In this document: one piece after another, positions 9,001 to 16,967 of the stretch
Numbering within the stretch: the first letter of the stretch is position 1
Layout: each line of letters starts with the position of its first letter
Program-made: the position numbers and the translations under genes
Source: an uncultured Oscillospiraceae bacterium
Lineage (GTDB): Bacteria > Bacillota > Clostridia > Oscillospirales > Oscillospiraceae
Assembly: GCA_944385705.1 (NCBI GenBank)
Contig: CALWYF010000018.1
Location: forward strand, 1-41,435
DNA length: 41,435 nucleotides
Direction: 5' to 3'
Notes under the pieces: generated by a model
The model's input: only the letters and a program-made list of their open reading frames with translations
What the model was told of the DNA's origin: nothing
The model's database searches: none

Positions 9001-10316
9001 TCCACGCCAAGCCCCGGCCCGCTGCATACCACCGCACCGTGTTCACCCAGCAGATGCGCCGGGAGGGCTGGACCATCATCGCCCCCCAGATGAGCCCCAT
9101 ACACTTTGACATTTTGGAACCGGTATTCCGCAAGCACGGCTACAACGTGGTCATTCTGGATAACGACAACCGCTCTGCCATAGACACGGGACTTAAGTAC
9201 GTGAACAACGACGCCTGCTTCCCCGCCATGACCGCCGTGGGCCAGATAATGGAGGCTGTGCTCTCCGGCCGTTACGACACCGACCATCTGGCCATAGCCA
9301 TGACCCAGACCGGCGGCTGCTGCCGGGCCAGCAACTATGTGGGCTTTATACGCCGGGCCTTGGACAAGGCCGGGCTGTCACACATCCCCGTCATCTCCCT
9401 CAATGCCAACGGCATGGAGAAGAATCCCGGCTTCAAGCTCTCCCCCTCCCTCATTCTGGACGCCGGCCATGCCGTGGTCTATGGAGATTTGTTCATGCGC
9501 TGCCTGTACCGGGTGAGGCCCTACGAGCTCACTCCCGGCTCCGCCAATGAGCTGTACATAAAGCTGAGGGACAAGTGCATCCTCTCCCTGACCCAGCCCG
9601 GCGCCGCTCCCGGCTACAAGGAGCTTTGCCATGAGATAGTGGAGAGCTTTGACAAGTTCCCCATAGATGAGAGCATCCGCAAGCCCAGAGTGGGCGTGGT
9701 GGGCGAGATACTGGTGAAGTACATGCCTCTGGCCAACAACCACCTGGTGGACCTGCTGGAGAGCGAAGGGGCAGAGGCGGTGGTGCCGGATCTGATGGAC
9801 TTCCTCAACTACTGCGTGTACAACAACGACTATAAGCACCGCTTCCTGGGCAAGAGCTGGACCTCCTCCGCCACGGCAAAGCTGGGGGTGTCCATCATCC
9901 GCAGCCTGCGCAAGCCCGCCCTGGAGGCCCTGGAAAAGAGCCGCCGTTTTGAGCCCCCCATGCCCATTGAGAAGATAGCGGAACTGGCAAAGCCCTTCCT
10001 GTCCATCGGCAACCAGTACGGCGAGGGCTGGTTCCTCACCGGTGAGATGGCAGAGCTTATTCTCAGCGGCACCCCCAACATCGTGTGCATCCAGCCCTTC
10101 GCCTGCCTGCCAAACCACGTGGTGGGCAAGGGCGTCATCAAAGCCCTGCACAAGACCTATCCCAGGGCCAACATTGCCGCCGTGGATTACGACCCCGGCG
10201 CCAGCGAGGTCAACCAGCTCAACCGCATAAAGCTGATGCTCTCCGCCGCCATGAAGGACCTGCATCATCAGCAGGAGCTGGAGGAACAGTCCGCCGCCTG
10301 CGCTGCGGGAAAGTAA
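6048..10316 (+). CDS. giant 2-hydroxyacyl-CoA dehydratase activase-like protein (BcrAD/BadFG x2 + DUF2229)
   Basis: 1422 residues, the usual size for this fused family. Two ASKHA-type ATPase modules are visible: residues 1 to about 270 (GIDIGSTTVKLVVL; CAGGTGSFIDQMA) and about 317-590 (GIDAGSTTTKLALI; EACSSGCGSFIEN, where the cysteines resemble those holding the inter-subunit 4Fe-4S cluster of HgdC-type activators). A Cys cluster, CGRCSNNC (about 602), starts a DUF2229-type domain (ESECYPAKLAHGHVQWL; HPCVFYE). The C-terminal part has dehydratase-like Cys motifs (TQTGGCCRASNY, ACLPNHVVGKG). Known relatives use ATP hydrolysis to inject an electron into radical dehydratases, but no dehydratase subunits lie nearby, so the substrate is unknown. 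The ATG at 6048 is chosen, 11 bases after GGGAGG; an in-frame extension upstream overlaps the promoter. Confidence 0.88.
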   Translation: MYRYRAGIDIGSTTVKLVVLNEEGDILFSDYRRHRAHTQETLAELLSDARKITGECELTAGITGSGSINLGKALDIKFVQEVVAVATALQHTAPQTDVAIELGGEDAKIIYFTGGLEERMNGVCAGGTGSFIDQMASLLQTDAAGLDAEATNYKQIYPIAARCGVFAKTDIQPLINDGATKADLAASIFQAVVNQTISGLACGKPIRGCVAFLGGPLHFLPELKKAFIRTLHLTPETTVDPENSHLFAALGAALEAEDAESHSMDELIERLSSGVKMNFELKRLPALFADEAEYESFCRRHEKAVVQKAPVETYSGDCFLGIDAGSTTTKLALIGSEGQLLYSYYSNNQGNPVRTAMEAIDKLRSLLPERARIVRSCSTGYGEDLLKSAFALDEGEVETIAHCTAAAFFDPQVDCVLDIGGQDMKCIKLKNNSVDTVLLNEACSSGCGSFIENFANSLGYSAEDFAKEALFAQNPVDLGTRCTVFMNSNVKQAQKEGASVQDISAGLAYSVIKNALYKVIKLTDPSQLGSHIVVQGGTFYNKAVLRAFEAIAGVEVTCPDISGIMGAFGAALIARERYTGQESSMLPLEEIVNLKYTTATARCGRCSNNCLLTVNKFPGGRRHVTGNRCERGLGGSSQLKRAPSMVEYKQQRIFDYPPLEDAPRGVIGIPRVLNMWENYPFWATFFKALGFRVELSPLSSRKIYQLGMESIPSESECYPAKLAHGHVQWLIDQGIKTIFHPCVFYEHQETPGAQNHYNCPVVVSYPENLKNNVEAVADGDVRYIRPFIAFTCERVAADRLVKLCREEWDIPEQEVRHAVKLAWAEQHRAKDDVRRRGAELLKEMEEQGGRGIVLAGRPYHIDPEINHGIPQLIASYGLTVFTEDSLPIDFVPGRPIRANDQWVYHSRLYTAAEFVSHRDDLELIQLNSFGCGLDAVTTDQVSEILEGSGKLYTVLKIDEVNNLGAARIRVRSLIAAMNMRRDKNVHAKPRPAAYHRTVFTQQMRREGWTIIAPQMSPIHFDILEPVFRKHGYNVVILDNDNRSAIDTGLKYVNNDACFPAMTAVGQIMEAVLSGRYDTDHLAIAMTQTGGCCRASNYVGFIRRALDKAGLSHIPVISLNANGMEKNPGFKLSPSLILDAGHAVVYGDLFMRCLYRVRPYELTPGSANELYIKLRDKCILSLTQPGAAPGYKELCHEIVESFDKFPIDESIRKPRVGVVGEILVKYMPLANNHLVDLLESEGAEAVVPDLMDFLNYCVYNNDYKHRFLGKSWTSSATAKLGVSIIRSLRKPALEALEKSRRFEPPMPIEKIAELAKPFLSIGNQYGEGWFLTGEMAELILSGTPNIVCIQPFACLPNHVVGKGVIKALHKTYPRANIAAVDYDPGASEVNQLNRIKLMLSAAMKDLHHQQELEEQSAACAAGK

Positions 10317-10353
10317 TGCTTTTATACCCATAGAAAGCAATTCGTCTGTATGT

Positions 10354-10402
10354 AAAAGGAGCGTTGCAAATTCTTTTTTGCAGCGCTCCTTTTTTATCTG
10401 TT
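10354..10402. terminator. bidirectional intrinsic terminator
   Basis: AAAAGGAGCG...CGCTCCTTTT stem of about 14 bp with one G-T wobble, small loop, and T6 on the plus strand. It lies between the activase and the convergent DUF401 gene, whose stop abuts it. Confidence 0.85.
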
Positions 10403-11604
10403 CAGCATACCGCCAGCAATATCTGATAATACCCAAGCATCAAAAGGGCAAACAGCAGGGACGGAATTATGCTCTTTCGTATCAGCTCCCCCATACTGAC
10501 TCCGTAGTAATCCGCCGCCACCACCAGGCACACATGCACCGGCGAGATCTGACTGGCCGCATGGCTCATGCACATGAGCAGCACCATCAGCGGCACTCCT
10601 CCATCCATGGCGGCAAAGGCTAGGGGTGTGCCCAGGGCAATTATTCCCGAGGCTCCGCTGATTATGCCGCCCAGGAAAAAGAGCAGGGCAAACACCATAT
10701 ACATTGGCACCGGCAGCACAGACAAGGTCTCCGGCATGCGCTCCAGCACTCCGGTGCAGCCTATAAATTCCTTCAGTACCAGCACCAGGAAGGTGTTAAG
10801 TATTAGTTTTATCTCAAAGGCGCTTATAATGAAGCGGCCAAGCTCACCCGGCTTAAAGCGGCAGACCAGAGCCATGGCCAACATGGATATGAGGCTTGCA
10901 GGCACCACCGAGATATTGAAAACCAGTATAAGCCCTATTATCAGCAGCAGTGGCCACAGATGCAGCAACAGCTTTACCATGTCGCCCCGGCGGTTTTCAC
11001 TCTCGGGTGTTCCGGGATCTCGAGGCAGCCGGTGCAGATAAGGGAAATAACCCAAGGCTGCCAGCATCAGGGTAGGTACTATCATGCCCAGCATGAACTT
11101 TGGCAAAGGCACCTGGGAAATGCTGGTCATAATCAGCACGCCGGAATAAGTGGGCAGAATGCTTTCGGGAATGTGGCGCATCCAGCTGGTCACAAAAGCC
11201 TGTTCCTTGGGTTTGAGATAGCCGTCGGTGGAATCCTTTACAATATCTGCGCAGAGGATCATTGCCGCCGCCGAAGGCAGCAGACCTATAAATACCGGAG
11301 CTCCCCCTGCATTGACTCGCCGGTTGTGAAAGATACCGTTGAGGTCCTGCTGAGCCTGCTTTATCATCTGCCGGGATTCCAGCATCCGCTGGAGGTAGGT
11401 GATAAGATACAGAGATACCAGAACCTGGAATGAATTCCAGTCCGTAAACACTCTGAGCGTTTGACGCAGCATTATGCCGGGGCTGAGTCTATAGAGCAGC
11501 GCCGTAGCCAAGAGTCCGCCCAGCATAGCCTGACACAACGGCCGTTTTATCGCCAGCAGAATCACTATGACTGCAAAGACCCCTGCAAGGTACAGAAGTT
11601 CCAT
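10402..11604 (-). CDS. DUF401-family integral membrane protein
   Basis: 400 residues with about ten hydrophobic helices throughout, no signal peptide and no ATPase motif. The segments GLLPSAAAMILCADIV, KPKEQAFVTSWMRHI and GGIISGASGIIALGTP fit the DUF401 (PF04165) family, which resembles secondary transporters of the ion-transporter superfamily; no substrate is known. The ATG at 11604 is chosen because GGGAG lies about nine bases upstream; an in-frame start at 11637 has no ribosome site. It is monocistronic, with its own promoter and a shared terminator. Confidence 0.75.
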   Translation of the reverse strand: MELLYLAGVFAVIVILLAIKRPLCQAMLGGLLATALLYRLSPGIMLRQTLRVFTDWNSFQVLVSLYLITYLQRMLESRQMIKQAQQDLNGIFHNRRVNAGGAPVFIGLLPSAAAMILCADIVKDSTDGYLKPKEQAFVTSWMRHIPESILPTYSGVLIMTSISQVPLPKFMLGMIVPTLMLAALGYFPYLHRLPRDPGTPESENRRGDMVKLLLHLWPLLLIIGLILVFNISVVPASLISMLAMALVCRFKPGELGRFIISAFEIKLILNTFLVLVLKEFIGCTGVLERMPETLSVLPVPMYMVFALLFFLGGIISGASGIIALGTPLAFAAMDGGVPLMVLLMCMSHAASQISPVHVCLVVAADYYGVSMGELIRKSIIPSLLFALLMLGYYQILLAVC

Positions 11605-11637
11605 AGGCACTCTCTCCCTTTTTCTGACATACGCCAC

Positions 11638-11666
11638 ATTTTACCAGAAGCAACATATTTTGGCAA
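11638..11666 (-). promoter_or_regulatory. promoter of the DUF401 gene
   Basis: On the minus strand TTGCCA (11666-11661) and TAAAAT (11643-11638) with a 17-base spacer, about 30 bases upstream of the start. Confidence 0.65.
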
Positions 11667-11689
11667 GCCGCCCCATCTGGATAAAGCAG

Positions 11690-11729
11690 AACTGCCCTGC
11701 CAACATTAAAAGCGTTGGCGGGGCAGTTT
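11690..11729 (-). terminator. terminator of the sigma/anti-sigma operon
   Basis: AACTGCCCTGCCAAC (11690-11704) pairs with GTTGGCGGGGCAGTT (11714-11728) with one wobble. A short T3 follows on the minus strand, just after the anti-sigma gene. Confidence 0.7.
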
Positions 11730-11746
11730 CGGGTTTGCCGATTTAA

Positions 11747-13285
11747 TTATTTTGTCAGGCTGTCCAGCTTGGCAGTGAAGTCTGCAAGGCTGCAGCTGGC
11801 CCTGAACCATATGGGTTCAAAGTCCTCGCTGGAGTCCTGGGCCTGGACCTGGACCTGGATCTGGGTCTCGGCTCCTGCAACATCATAAGCTTCCGCTTCC
11901 ATGGTATTCTCCTCAGGAGCAGGCTGCTCGACCGGCTGGGACGGTTCCACACTTGCCGGGTCCTCGGCAGTCTCCAAAGGATCGATGATTATCTCCGCCA
12001 GGGAGAAGTACAGCTCCTCTCCGTAGACCTTCACCACGACCTCACAGGGTATATCGTCAAAGACCATGGCTATCACATAGCTTCTGTCGCACTGGCCCTC
12101 AGGCAGCTGAGCTTCCTCAGGTGCGGCGCCGTTTTCATCTTCCATGCCCATGAGCTGGAGCAGCAGCTCTCTGCTGCCTTCCTTGTCGTCCATCATGTCA
12201 TACTCCTCTGCATCGGGGCAGGGAGTGGGACTTACCTGGGGCAGCTCCCCGGTGCTCTGTACCGCATCGGCCTTGTCGTCTGCGTTGCCGTCATCCTGAG
12301 GCGGTACGGTCTCGGCCGGGGTCAGCTCCATAAGGGAGGGGAACAGGCTGAACACTCTGTCAGGCGCCTTCTTGTGCACTTCGCCGCTGATCTCAGACTG
12401 GCTGCCGGTCTCCGGCTGCTGGGCCTGGCCGGTCTCCGCCGCTTGGAACTGGGAAGCGCTTCCCTGCTCCTCCTCTGCCGCCGCTGCCGGCTGCTCTGTC
12501 TGGTCGGGAGTGGGCAAGGGCTCATTGTAGGGCGTAGGAGTGGGCGTAGGAGTGGGCGTCGGTGCCGGCGTGGAAACCACCACCGGGCTGGGGCTGGGAG
12601 TTGCCTGGTTGATAATGACCCGGTTCTGGTTTGAGCTGTCCTCACTTCCGGAGGAAATGGGATTACGCCAGTCGGCATTGGGGTCCACCGTGGGGACCGG
12701 AGTGGTGATTATGGTGCCCTCGTTCACGGCCGTGGTCCCTGTCTGGGGAAGGGTGGCCGTCTGCACATTGGGGCTTTCGGTAGACACCGGGCTGGGCGTG
12801 GGGCTGGCCGTAGGCGCCGGGGTCTGGGTGCTTTCAGGAGCAGCGCTCTCCGTCACGGTCTGCGTCTGGGTGCTGTTCGCAGCGCTCCTGGCCATAACCA
12901 CGGATTCCGCCCGCTCGCCGGGATTCAGTCCCACAGCGGCAGCTATGACCAGAGCCATGCAGGCCGCCGTGGCCAGAAGGTTTCTGACCGGTCTGGAAAT
13001 CTTAATGCTTTTGCGGCCGTTGTTTTTACCGTTTCTGCCGGTACGGCCATTCCTCTTTATCATCTCGCTGCGGCGGACCGAGGCCATTATATCCTCATGG
13101 AGCCCGTCGGGCAGTTCTTCCATATCCTCTTCCATCAATCCGGAAATATCCGCCATAAGCTGACGCATTTGGCTACAGGAAGGACAGCTTGCGAGATGAA
13201 CCGCCAGTGCCTTTCGTTCCTCCACACTGAGCTCATCGTCCAACGAGCGGCTTATAAGCTCCTGGTAGTAGTCACAGTTTCTCAT
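11747..13285 (-). CDS. membrane-bound zinc-finger anti-sigma factor with long extracytoplasmic region
   Basis: 512 residues. A cytoplasmic anti-sigma zinc finger (zf-HC2) has C4, H30, C34 and C37 (motif VHLASCPSC). A basic stretch leads to one membrane helix at about 102-120 (LLATAACMALVIAAAVGL). The remaining roughly 390 residues are outside: a Thr/Pro/Ser-rich low-complexity stalk with PTPTPT runs, acidic patches, and a C-terminal region (SYVIAMVFDDIPCEVVVKVYGEEL) that I do not recognise. Its start overlaps the sigma-factor stop by four bases (ATGA), so sigma and anti-sigma are translationally coupled. It most likely holds the ECF sigma factor until an envelope signal releases it. The exterior is much longer than that of RsiW-like proteins. 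Confidence 0.85.
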   Translation of the reverse strand: MRNCDYYQELISRSLDDELSVEERKALAVHLASCPSCSQMRQLMADISGLMEEDMEELPDGLHEDIMASVRRSEMIKRNGRTGRNGKNNGRKSIKISRPVRNLLATAACMALVIAAAVGLNPGERAESVVMARSAANSTQTQTVTESAAPESTQTPAPTASPTPSPVSTESPNVQTATLPQTGTTAVNEGTIITTPVPTVDPNADWRNPISSGSEDSSNQNRVIINQATPSPSPVVVSTPAPTPTPTPTPTPYNEPLPTPDQTEQPAAAAEEEQGSASQFQAAETGQAQQPETGSQSEISGEVHKKAPDRVFSLFPSLMELTPAETVPPQDDGNADDKADAVQSTGELPQVSPTPCPDAEEYDMMDDKEGSRELLLQLMGMEDENGAAPEEAQLPEGQCDRSYVIAMVFDDIPCEVVVKVYGEELYFSLAEIIIDPLETAEDPASVEPSQPVEQPAPEENTMEAEAYDVAGAETQIQVQVQAQDSSEDFEPIWFRASCSLADFTAKLDSLTK

Positions 13286-13902
13286 GGCAGTTCACCTCCT
13301 CTCGTTTTTCCAGACGATGCAAATTCAGGAATGTTCCCGTCTTTTATAAGATAATCGCAAAGCTTTTTTCTGCCTCTGAATATACGGGACTTGACGGTGC
13401 CCACTTCTATATTCAGCGCTGCGGCTATCTCATCGTAACTCAGGCCCTGTATTTCCCTGAGAAGCAGGATTTCCCTGTAATCCTCAGGCAGGGCTTTGAG
13501 CCCCCGGCGCACGCTCTCTCTGGTGAGGCTCCTCTCCAGCAGCAGCTCCGGGCTCTGGCTGTTGTCGGCGATGTCCAGCTGCACGTCGTCTCCCCCGTCG
13601 TCCTCCACGGAGAGGGACACGGTAGGCCGACGGCTGCGGCTTCTCAAAAAGTCCAGGCACAAATTGGACACTATCCTGGTCAGCCACACGGAGAACTTAC
13701 TGTCTCCTCTGAAGCCGGACAGGGAGTTGTAAGCCTTGATAAAGGCCTCCTGGGTCATGTCCGCCGCATCCTCGCTGTTGCCCAGGATACGCAAAGCCAC
13801 GTTATAAACTTTCTTTTCGTATTCAAGTACCAGCTCTTCAAAAGCGTTGACGTCACCTTTAAGTACCTGCTGCACTATAAGGTATTCCTGCTCTCGTGTC
13901 AA
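13282..13902 (-). CDS. ECF RNA polymerase sigma factor (SigW/RpoE type)
   Basis: 206 residues. Sigma region 2 (about 20-85: FEELVLEYEKKVYNVALRI, DAADMTQEAFIKAY, FSVWLTRIVSNLCLDFLRS) and region 4 (about 130-185: LPEDYREILLLREIQGLSY, then YDEIAAALNIEVGTVKSRI) are complete. The start is a TTG at 13902, seven bases after GGAGG; there is no better ATG. It directs RNA polymerase to envelope-stress promoters and is paired with the anti-sigma gene directly downstream. The gene sits behind dusB with 47 bases between, so it can be read from the trmB promoter; no autoregulated ECF promoter is evident in that short gap. Confidence 0.92.
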   Translation of the reverse strand: MTREQEYLIVQQVLKGDVNAFEELVLEYEKKVYNVALRILGNSEDAADMTQEAFIKAYNSLSGFRGDSKFSVWLTRIVSNLCLDFLRSRSRRPTVSLSVEDDGGDDVQLDIADNSQSPELLLERSLTRESVRRGLKALPEDYREILLLREIQGLSYDEIAAALNIEVGTVKSRIFRGRKKLCDYLIKDGNIPEFASSGKTRGGELP

Positions 13903-13949
13903 GCCGCCACCTCCTGTTTGTCTGTCCGCTCCGTCCTTTCTTACGGCGC

Positions 13950-14921
13950 TCAGATCAGATCCCTTTTTATTCCTTCGGCAATGCGCCGCAGTTCATCCAA
14001 AGTCTCCACATGTACCAGCTGCTGCTTGTAGTATACCGAGTGGGCCACTCCGTGGAGGTACCAGGGCAGCTGGTGCCTGGCCTCCAGACATGCTATCCGC
14101 TCCCCGACCCGGGAGCTCAGCTCCTCTATCTGCGAAACTGCCCTGTCGATCCGCTCTCTCAAAGGCGGGAGCTCCGGCACCGGCTCTCCCTTCAGAAGGG
14201 CATTGGCCTGCCGGAAAAGCCAGGGGTTGCCGAAACTGCCTCGGCCTATCATGGCCATGTCGCAGCCGGTATAGCGGAGGATATGCTCCGCATCCTCCGG
14301 AGTAAAGATGTCCCCGTTTGCCGTCACGGGGATGTCCACGGCCTTTTTCACATCTCTTATGATATCCCAGTCCGCCCGGCCGGCATACATCTGGACCCGG
14401 GTCCTGCCGTGGACGGCAATGGCGTCGGCCCCGGCCTGTTGGCACATGCGGGCAAATTCCACCGCATTCACGCTGCCGTTATCCCAGCCCTTGCGGAATT
14501 TCACCGTCACCGGCGCATCCACCGCCTGCTTCACCCGGCTGATTATCTCCCCGGCCAGGTCCATGTGGCGCATCAGGTCCGAGCCGTCCCCGGACTTTAC
14601 TATTTTGCCCACCGGGCAGCCCATGTTGATGTCCACTATGTCCGCCCCGGAGAGCTCCAGGGCCATTTGGGCCGCCTGGGCCATTATCTCCGGCTCATGT
14701 CCGAAAAGCTGCACGGCGCAGGGGTGCTCGTCCTCCGGGATGTACAGCAGTGACTTTGTCTTCTCGTCCTTATATACCAGAGCCTTTGCGCTGACCATCT
14801 CCGTAGTGGTGAGGGCCGCTCCCTGTTCCCGGCATACCCGGCGGAAGGCGAAGTCCGTCACCCCCGCCATGGGGGCCAGGCTCAGCCTCCCGGCTATCTC
14901 CACTTTTCCTATCTTCACCAT
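13950..14921 (-). CDS. dusB: tRNA-dihydrouridine synthase DusB
   Basis: 323 residues. FMN TIM-barrel enzyme that reduces uridine to dihydrouridine in tRNA. Motifs: [15 protein letters not shown] (15-29), the catalytic Cys102 in [48 protein letters not shown] and [11 protein letters not shown]. The ATG at 14921 gives the standard N-terminus ([18 protein letters not shown]); a longer reading from 15074 only retraces xth out of frame. The start overlaps the xth stop by seven bases, implying translational coupling. Gram-positive DusB orthologues share this length. Confidence 0.93.
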   Translation of the reverse strand: MVKIGKVEIAGRLSLAPMAGVTDFAFRRVCREQGAALTTTEMVSAKALVYKDEKTKSLLYIPEDEHPCAVQLFGHEPEIMAQAAQMALELSGADIVDINMGCPVGKIVKSGDGSDLMRHMDLAGEIISRVKQAVDAPVTVKFRKGWDNGSVNAVEFARMCQQAGADAIAVHGRTRVQMYAGRADWDIIRDVKKAVDIPVTANGDIFTPEDAEHILRYTGCDMAMIGRGSFGNPWLFRQANALLKGEPVPELPPLRERIDRAVSQIEELSSRVGERIACLEARHQLPWYLHGVAHSVYYKQQLVHVETLDELRRIAEGIKRDLI

Positions 14922-15670
14922 GTCATGTCCAGTCCCACCGGGCAGTGGTCGGAGCCCATGAGTTCGGGGAGGATGTAGGCGTCTTTGATGTTGTCTCTCA
15001 GCCGGTCGGAGACCACGAAGTAGTCTATACGCCAGCCCACGTTCCGCTCCCGTGCCGCCGCCCTGTAGCTCCACCAGGAATAAGCGTCGGTCTTATCCGG
15101 GTAAAGGTAGCGGAAGCTGTCGGTAAAGCCGGCATTTAAAAGCTCCGTGAACTTTTCTCTCTCCTCATCGGAAAAGCCCGGATTTCCCCGGTTGGTCTTA
15201 GGGTTTTTAAGATCTATTTCCTCATGGGCCACGTTCATGTCTCCGCAGACTATCACCGGTTTCTTCTTGTCCAGCTCCTTCAGGTACTCTCTGAAGTCGT
15301 CCTCCCAGCTCATGCGGTAGTCCAGACGTTTCAGGCCGTCCTGGGCGTTGGGAGTGTACACGCACACCAGGTAGAAATTCTCATATTCCAGGGTGATGCA
15401 GCGGCCCTCTTTGTCGTGTTCCTCTATGCCTATGTTGTAGTTGACGGAGAGGGGCGTGTGCTTTGTGAATATGGCGGTACCGGAGTAGCCCTTTTTCTCC
15501 GCGTAGCACCAGTAGCTCTCATAGCCGGGCAGGTCCGGCTCCAGCTGTCCCTGCTGGAGCTTGGTCTCCTGAAGGCAGAAGAAGTCGGCGTCCAGGCTCC
15601 AGAATACGTCTTCAAAGCCCTTTTTGTATACGGCTCTCAGGCCGTTCACGTTCCAGGAAATAAATCTCAT
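14915..15670 (-). CDS. xth: exodeoxyribonuclease III
   Basis: 251 residues, full length. AP endonuclease and 3' exonuclease of base-excision repair. Motifs of the exonuclease/endonuclease/phosphatase fold: [13 protein letters not shown] (Asn7), [10 protein letters not shown] (catalytic Glu35), [12 protein letters not shown], and the C-terminal GSDHCPVGL with Asp241-His242. Its ATG overlaps the trmB stop (ATGA) and its own stop overlaps dusB. Confidence 0.95.
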   Translation of the reverse strand: MRFISWNVNGLRAVYKKGFEDVFWSLDADFFCLQETKLQQGQLEPDLPGYESYWCYAEKKGYSGTAIFTKHTPLSVNYNIGIEEHDKEGRCITLEYENFYLVCVYTPNAQDGLKRLDYRMSWEDDFREYLKELDKKKPVIVCGDMNVAHEEIDLKNPKTNRGNPGFSDEEREKFTELLNAGFTDSFRYLYPDKTDAYSWWSYRAAARERNVGWRIDYFVVSDRLRDNIKDAYILPELMGSDHCPVGLDMTW

Positions 15671-16425
15671 TTTGCTGTCTCCTTATCTCTGAGACTTTCG
15701 GCGTATCCCCGGGCATCCCTCAGTGCGGCAAAGCGCATCCGCTCCAGGGGCGGTGCCGAGAGGTCCAGGGTCTTTTCCGTCTTTTCCGCCACCAGGCGGT
15801 TTATTTTTATGCCTTCGGCGGAGAACTTGGCCTCATAGTCGGTCATTACTATCTCTCCACCCTGGCTGTGCAGGTCATTGGTGATCTCCGACAGCTGCCA
15901 GCCCTCTCTCTCCAGCTGCTCAATCGACCACTGGAACAAGGGCAGGTTGTCGGTCTTGAAGTGAATCTGTCCGCCAAAGGGCAGTATTGCGGCATATCTC
16001 CGCAGGAAGCCCGGATAAGTGAGACGGAACTTTGCGTCCCGGCTTTTTGGCCAGGGATCGCAGAAGTTTATGTATATTCTGTCCGCTTCACCCTCTTCAA
16101 ACATTTCGCAGAGTCCGGCAGCGTCGCCGTTTATGAAGCGCAGATTGTCCAGTCCCCTCTCCATGGCACGCTCCATGGCAATTATCATGGCGTCGGGCAC
16201 CTTCTCCACGGCCACATAAAAGACCTCCGGCATACTTGCGGCGGTATCCACAGTGAAGCGTCCTTTGCCGCAGCCCAGCTCCAGATAGAGCTTTTCCGCC
16301 TCTCTGTTCATTATCTCGCTTCCGGCGGCTTTCCACCGGCCTTTCAGTTCCTCAGGCCGGTCTATTATAAGCTCTGCGCATTTCTCCATTCTGGGCTCCA
16401 GGTTGGGCCGCTTCCTCATTCTCAT
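15667..16425 (-). CDS. trmB: tRNA (guanine-N7-)-methyltransferase TrmB
   Basis: 252 residues. It methylates G46 of tRNA using S-adenosylmethionine. Motifs: SAM-binding [15 protein letters not shown] (46-60), [19 protein letters not shown] and [10 protein letters not shown]. The C-terminus is about 30 residues longer than in many orthologues. The ATG at 16425 is preferred over 16455 because GGAG stands nine bases upstream of it. First gene of a five-gene operon (trmB-xth-dusB-sigma-anti-sigma) with coding overlaps or short gaps throughout. Confidence 0.93.
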   Translation of the reverse strand: MRMRKRPNLEPRMEKCAELIIDRPEELKGRWKAAGSEIMNREAEKLYLELGCGKGRFTVDTAASMPEVFYVAVEKVPDAMIIAMERAMERGLDNLRFINGDAAGLCEMFEEGEADRIYINFCDPWPKSRDAKFRLTYPGFLRRYAAILPFGGQIHFKTDNLPLFQWSIEQLEREGWQLSEITNDLHSQGGEIVMTDYEAKFSAEGIKINRLVAEKTEKTLDLSAPPLERMRFAALRDARGYAESLRDKETAK

Positions 16426-16445
16426 CGGATCACACTCCTTATTCC

Positions 16446-16474
16446 AGCATACCACAAGCGGATAAAAACATCAA
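16446..16474 (-). promoter_or_regulatory. promoter of the trmB-xth-dusB-sigma operon
   Basis: On the minus strand TTGATG (16474-16469) and TATGCT (16451-16446) with a 17-base spacer, about 20-25 bases upstream of the trmB start. It is back-to-back with the tRNA-Pro leader promoter. Confidence 0.65.
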
Positions 16475-16485
16475 TGAAAAATGAC

Positions 16486-16514
16486 TTGCTTTACTGTCTG
16501 TCTTGTTGTATAAT
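16486..16514 (+). promoter_or_regulatory. promoter of the tRNA-Pro leader
   Basis: TTGCTT at 16486-16491 and TATAAT at 16509-16514 with a 17-base spacer. The predicted start, about 16521, is exactly where the GGCCTTGA arm of a long inverted repeat begins. Confidence 0.7.
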
Positions 16515-16520
16515 GTTTTA

Positions 16521-16632
16521 GGCCTTGAGACCGGAGAGCCTTGATTCTTTGGGCATTTCCCGGTTTTTTCCTTCCTTACCATCCTTAATTTTCCTTAATA
16601 AAAATTAAGAATTTCCCAGGTGCATCAAGGCC
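16521..16632 (+). ncRNA. structured leader upstream of tRNA-Pro with terminator-like hairpin
   Basis: GGCCTTGA (16521-16528) and TCAAGGCC (16625-16632) can close a roughly 112-base domain. Inside, ACCGG (16530-16534) and CCGGT (16560-16564), with an inner GCC/GGC, make a hairpin followed directly by T6, which looks like an intrinsic terminator. The rest is C/T-rich, with a CTTAAT/ATTAAG pair. Whether it is a small RNA, an attenuator of the tRNA or just a processed leader is unknown. Confidence 0.4.
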
Positions 16633-16655
16633 AAAAACCATTGAAAATACTGTAT

Positions 16656-16731
16656 CCGGGTGTAGCGCAGTTGGTAGCGCGCGTGGTTTGGGACCACGAT
16701 GCCGGGGGTTCAAGTCCCTCCACTCGGACCA
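16656..16731 (+). tRNA. tRNA-Pro (anticodon UGG)
   Basis: 76 bases with encoded CCA. Acceptor CCGGGTG pairs with CACTCGG with one G-U. D-stem GCGC/GCGC, anticodon stem CGTGG/CCACG around TTTGGGA (anticodon TGG), T-arm GGGGG-TTCAAGT-CCCTC. All arms close, and a terminator follows within four bases. Confidence 0.96.
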
Positions 16732-16734
16732 GCG

Positions 16735-16769
16735 TCGGAGCAAGCTTCATATCGCTTGCTCCGATTTTT
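16735..16769 (+). terminator. intrinsic terminator of tRNA-Pro
   Basis: TCGGAGCAAGC (16735-16745) and GCTTGCTCCGA (16754-16764): a perfect 11-bp stem followed by T5. Confidence 0.9.
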
Positions 16770-16818
16770 ATGCCCATGGCAAAAAATCAGAGTGCGCTCA
16801 TTCCGCTGCTCCTCCTTT

Positions 16819-16862
16819 CCAAATCGAACCCGTGCTGCGCACCGGGCTTCAATTTGGTTTTT
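16819..16862 (+). other. hairpin plus T-run in tRNA-HAD gap
   Basis: CCAAATCGAACCCG pairs with CGGGCTTCAATTTGG (one wobble, one bulge) around an inner GTGC/GCAC, followed by T5. No promoter or gene on the plus strand explains it. Confidence 0.4.
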
Positions 16863-16906
16863 GGACGCGGGTTTTGGTGACATATCCCCCAAACAAGCCG
16901 AAGATT

Positions 16907-16946
16907 TGCCTCCGGGCGGCGATGCAAGCATCGCTGCCCGGGGGCA
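16907..16946 (-). terminator. GC-rich hairpin after the HAD gene
   Basis: An 18-bp stem with one T-G and one G-U pair (16907-16924 with 16929-16946) and a CAAG loop, 22 bases beyond the HAD stop on the minus strand. A proper T-run is missing, so it may be a weak terminator or an RNA end-stabiliser. Confidence 0.5.
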
Positions 16947-16967
16947 GTGTCTGTCGGTGTGACTTTT

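Noticed and set aside
7083-9287. 734-codon open frame antisense to the activase
   Set aside because: It is a shadow of the GC-rich activase codons: composition is Gly/Val/His-heavy, there is no ribosome site, and no domain is recognisable.
13950-15074. Longer dusB start at 15074
   Set aside because: The extra 51 residues are out-of-frame xth sequence, and DusB orthologues begin at the MVKIG position.
16521-16655. T-box riboswitch before tRNA-Pro
   Set aside because: No T-box sequence (AGGGTGGNACCGCG-type) or specifier loop is visible, and T-boxes regulate synthetase or amino-acid genes, not tRNAs.
16620-16880. 86-codon open frame across tRNA-Pro
   Set aside because: It runs through the tRNA and its terminator; coincidental.
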